A DNA stretch of 28,229 bases from Triparma columacea (Eukaryota > Sar > Bolidophyceae > Parmales > Triparmaceae), in NCBI GenBank assembly GCA_030267965.1, contig BRYA01000402.1, forward strand, positions 41,985-70,213, given 5' to 3'. Position numbers and translations under genes: made by a program. How positions within the stretch are numbered: the first letter of the stretch is position 1; every line of letters starts with the position of its first letter. The notes beneath the pieces are model-generated. The model searched no databases and had not been told where the DNA came from. It saw only the letters and a list, made by a program, of their open reading frames with translations. Below, piece after piece: positions 28,102 to 28,229 of the stretch.

Positions 28102-28229
28102 CTACTCGACCCGTATGACCGCTCCCTTCTCGAGGCCGTCTAACAGGTCCCTAAGTGCCTCGTTGATGTTCCTATTCTGCACATCGAGGTCCCTTTCCTC
28201 CCCCACGATGCTCCCCATCCTCCCCCTCT
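28102..28229 (-). CDS. 3' end of an unknown gene (5' truncated by window)
   Basis: On the minus strand a frame is open from the window edge to a TAG at 28104-28102. The last residues read GSIVGEERDLDVQNRNINEA, then LRDLLDGLEKGAVIRVE, with a balanced, amphipathic helical composition typical of coding sequence here. About 41 codons are visible and no domain can be named. It converges on the preceding gene with an 86-bp gap. Confidence 0.55.
   Translation of the reverse strand, partial: RGRMGSIVGEERDLDVQNRNINEALRDLLDGLEKGAVIRVE

Overview
The window is nuclear DNA of a eukaryotic microalga with a complex, red-lineage plastid. Genes are dense on both strands. I could place 30 short spliceosomal introns (65 to 251 nt, C-rich 3' ends, mostly GTGAG donors). 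At least four proteins begin with a signal peptide whose predicted cleavage site is followed by Phe, the plastid-import signature of diatoms and related ochrophytes. A Psb31-like photosystem II protein and lineage-style C2H2 zinc-finger arrays agree with this. An ochrophyte is the best guess; a bolidophyte/Parmales alga is possible but cannot be shown from this sequence alone. No bacterial, viral or transposon gene, tRNA, rRNA or CRISPR array was seen.

Layout. 1-923 (+): 3' part of a sugar-type MFS transporter. 970-3339 (-): DOT1 histone H3K79 methyltransferase carrying an N-terminal ubiquitin-interacting motif (UIM) and one apparent frameshift. 3731-5204 (+): intron-rich C2H2 zinc-finger gene. 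5715-6509 (+): plastid-targeted PDZ plus [2Fe-2S] ferredoxin-like fusion. 6610-11699 (-): eight-exon, 1,473-residue PDZ/coiled-coil protein. 12154-13434 (+): proteasome ubiquitin receptor RPN10 with four UIM-like motifs. 13566-14986 (+): plastid tocopherol-type methyltransferase. 15132-18581 (+): multi-EF-hand protein. 18645-20621 (-): ankyrin-like/RING protein. 20856-21647 (-): eIF4B-like protein with a telo-box-like element just upstream. 22007-23183 (-): secreted kelch-type propeller. 23339-23998 (+): predicted thylakoid-lumen protein whose last 67 codons (66 residues plus stop) are repeated twice more downstream. 24650-25773 (-): Psb31-like PSII extrinsic protein. 25928-26893 (+): intronless seven-finger C2H2 array. 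27038-28015 (+): unknown plastid-type protein. 28102-28229 (-): 3' end of an unknown gene.

Functional themes. There is no operon; neighbours are mostly unrelated. Two themes recur: ubiquitin recognition (UIM-DOT1, RPN10, a RING protein) and plastid/thylakoid function (PDZ-ferredoxin, tocopherol methyltransferase, the lumen protein, Psb31 and the 27-28 kb protein). Gene pairs are tightly convergent (46 to 100 bp gaps) or share short divergent promoters (about 155 to 450 bp).

The most unusual observations are: (1) a 234-bp triplication in which 10 of 11 nucleotide differences between coding copies are silent, although copies 2 and 3 lie beyond the stop codon; (2) a UIM fused to DOT1; (3) the PDZ-ferredoxin fusion with unusual cysteine spacing; (4) a conserved zinc-finger linker containing an invariant Trp, shared by two otherwise different genes. 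All splice sites were assigned by reading-frame continuity and splice-site motifs, not by transcript data.
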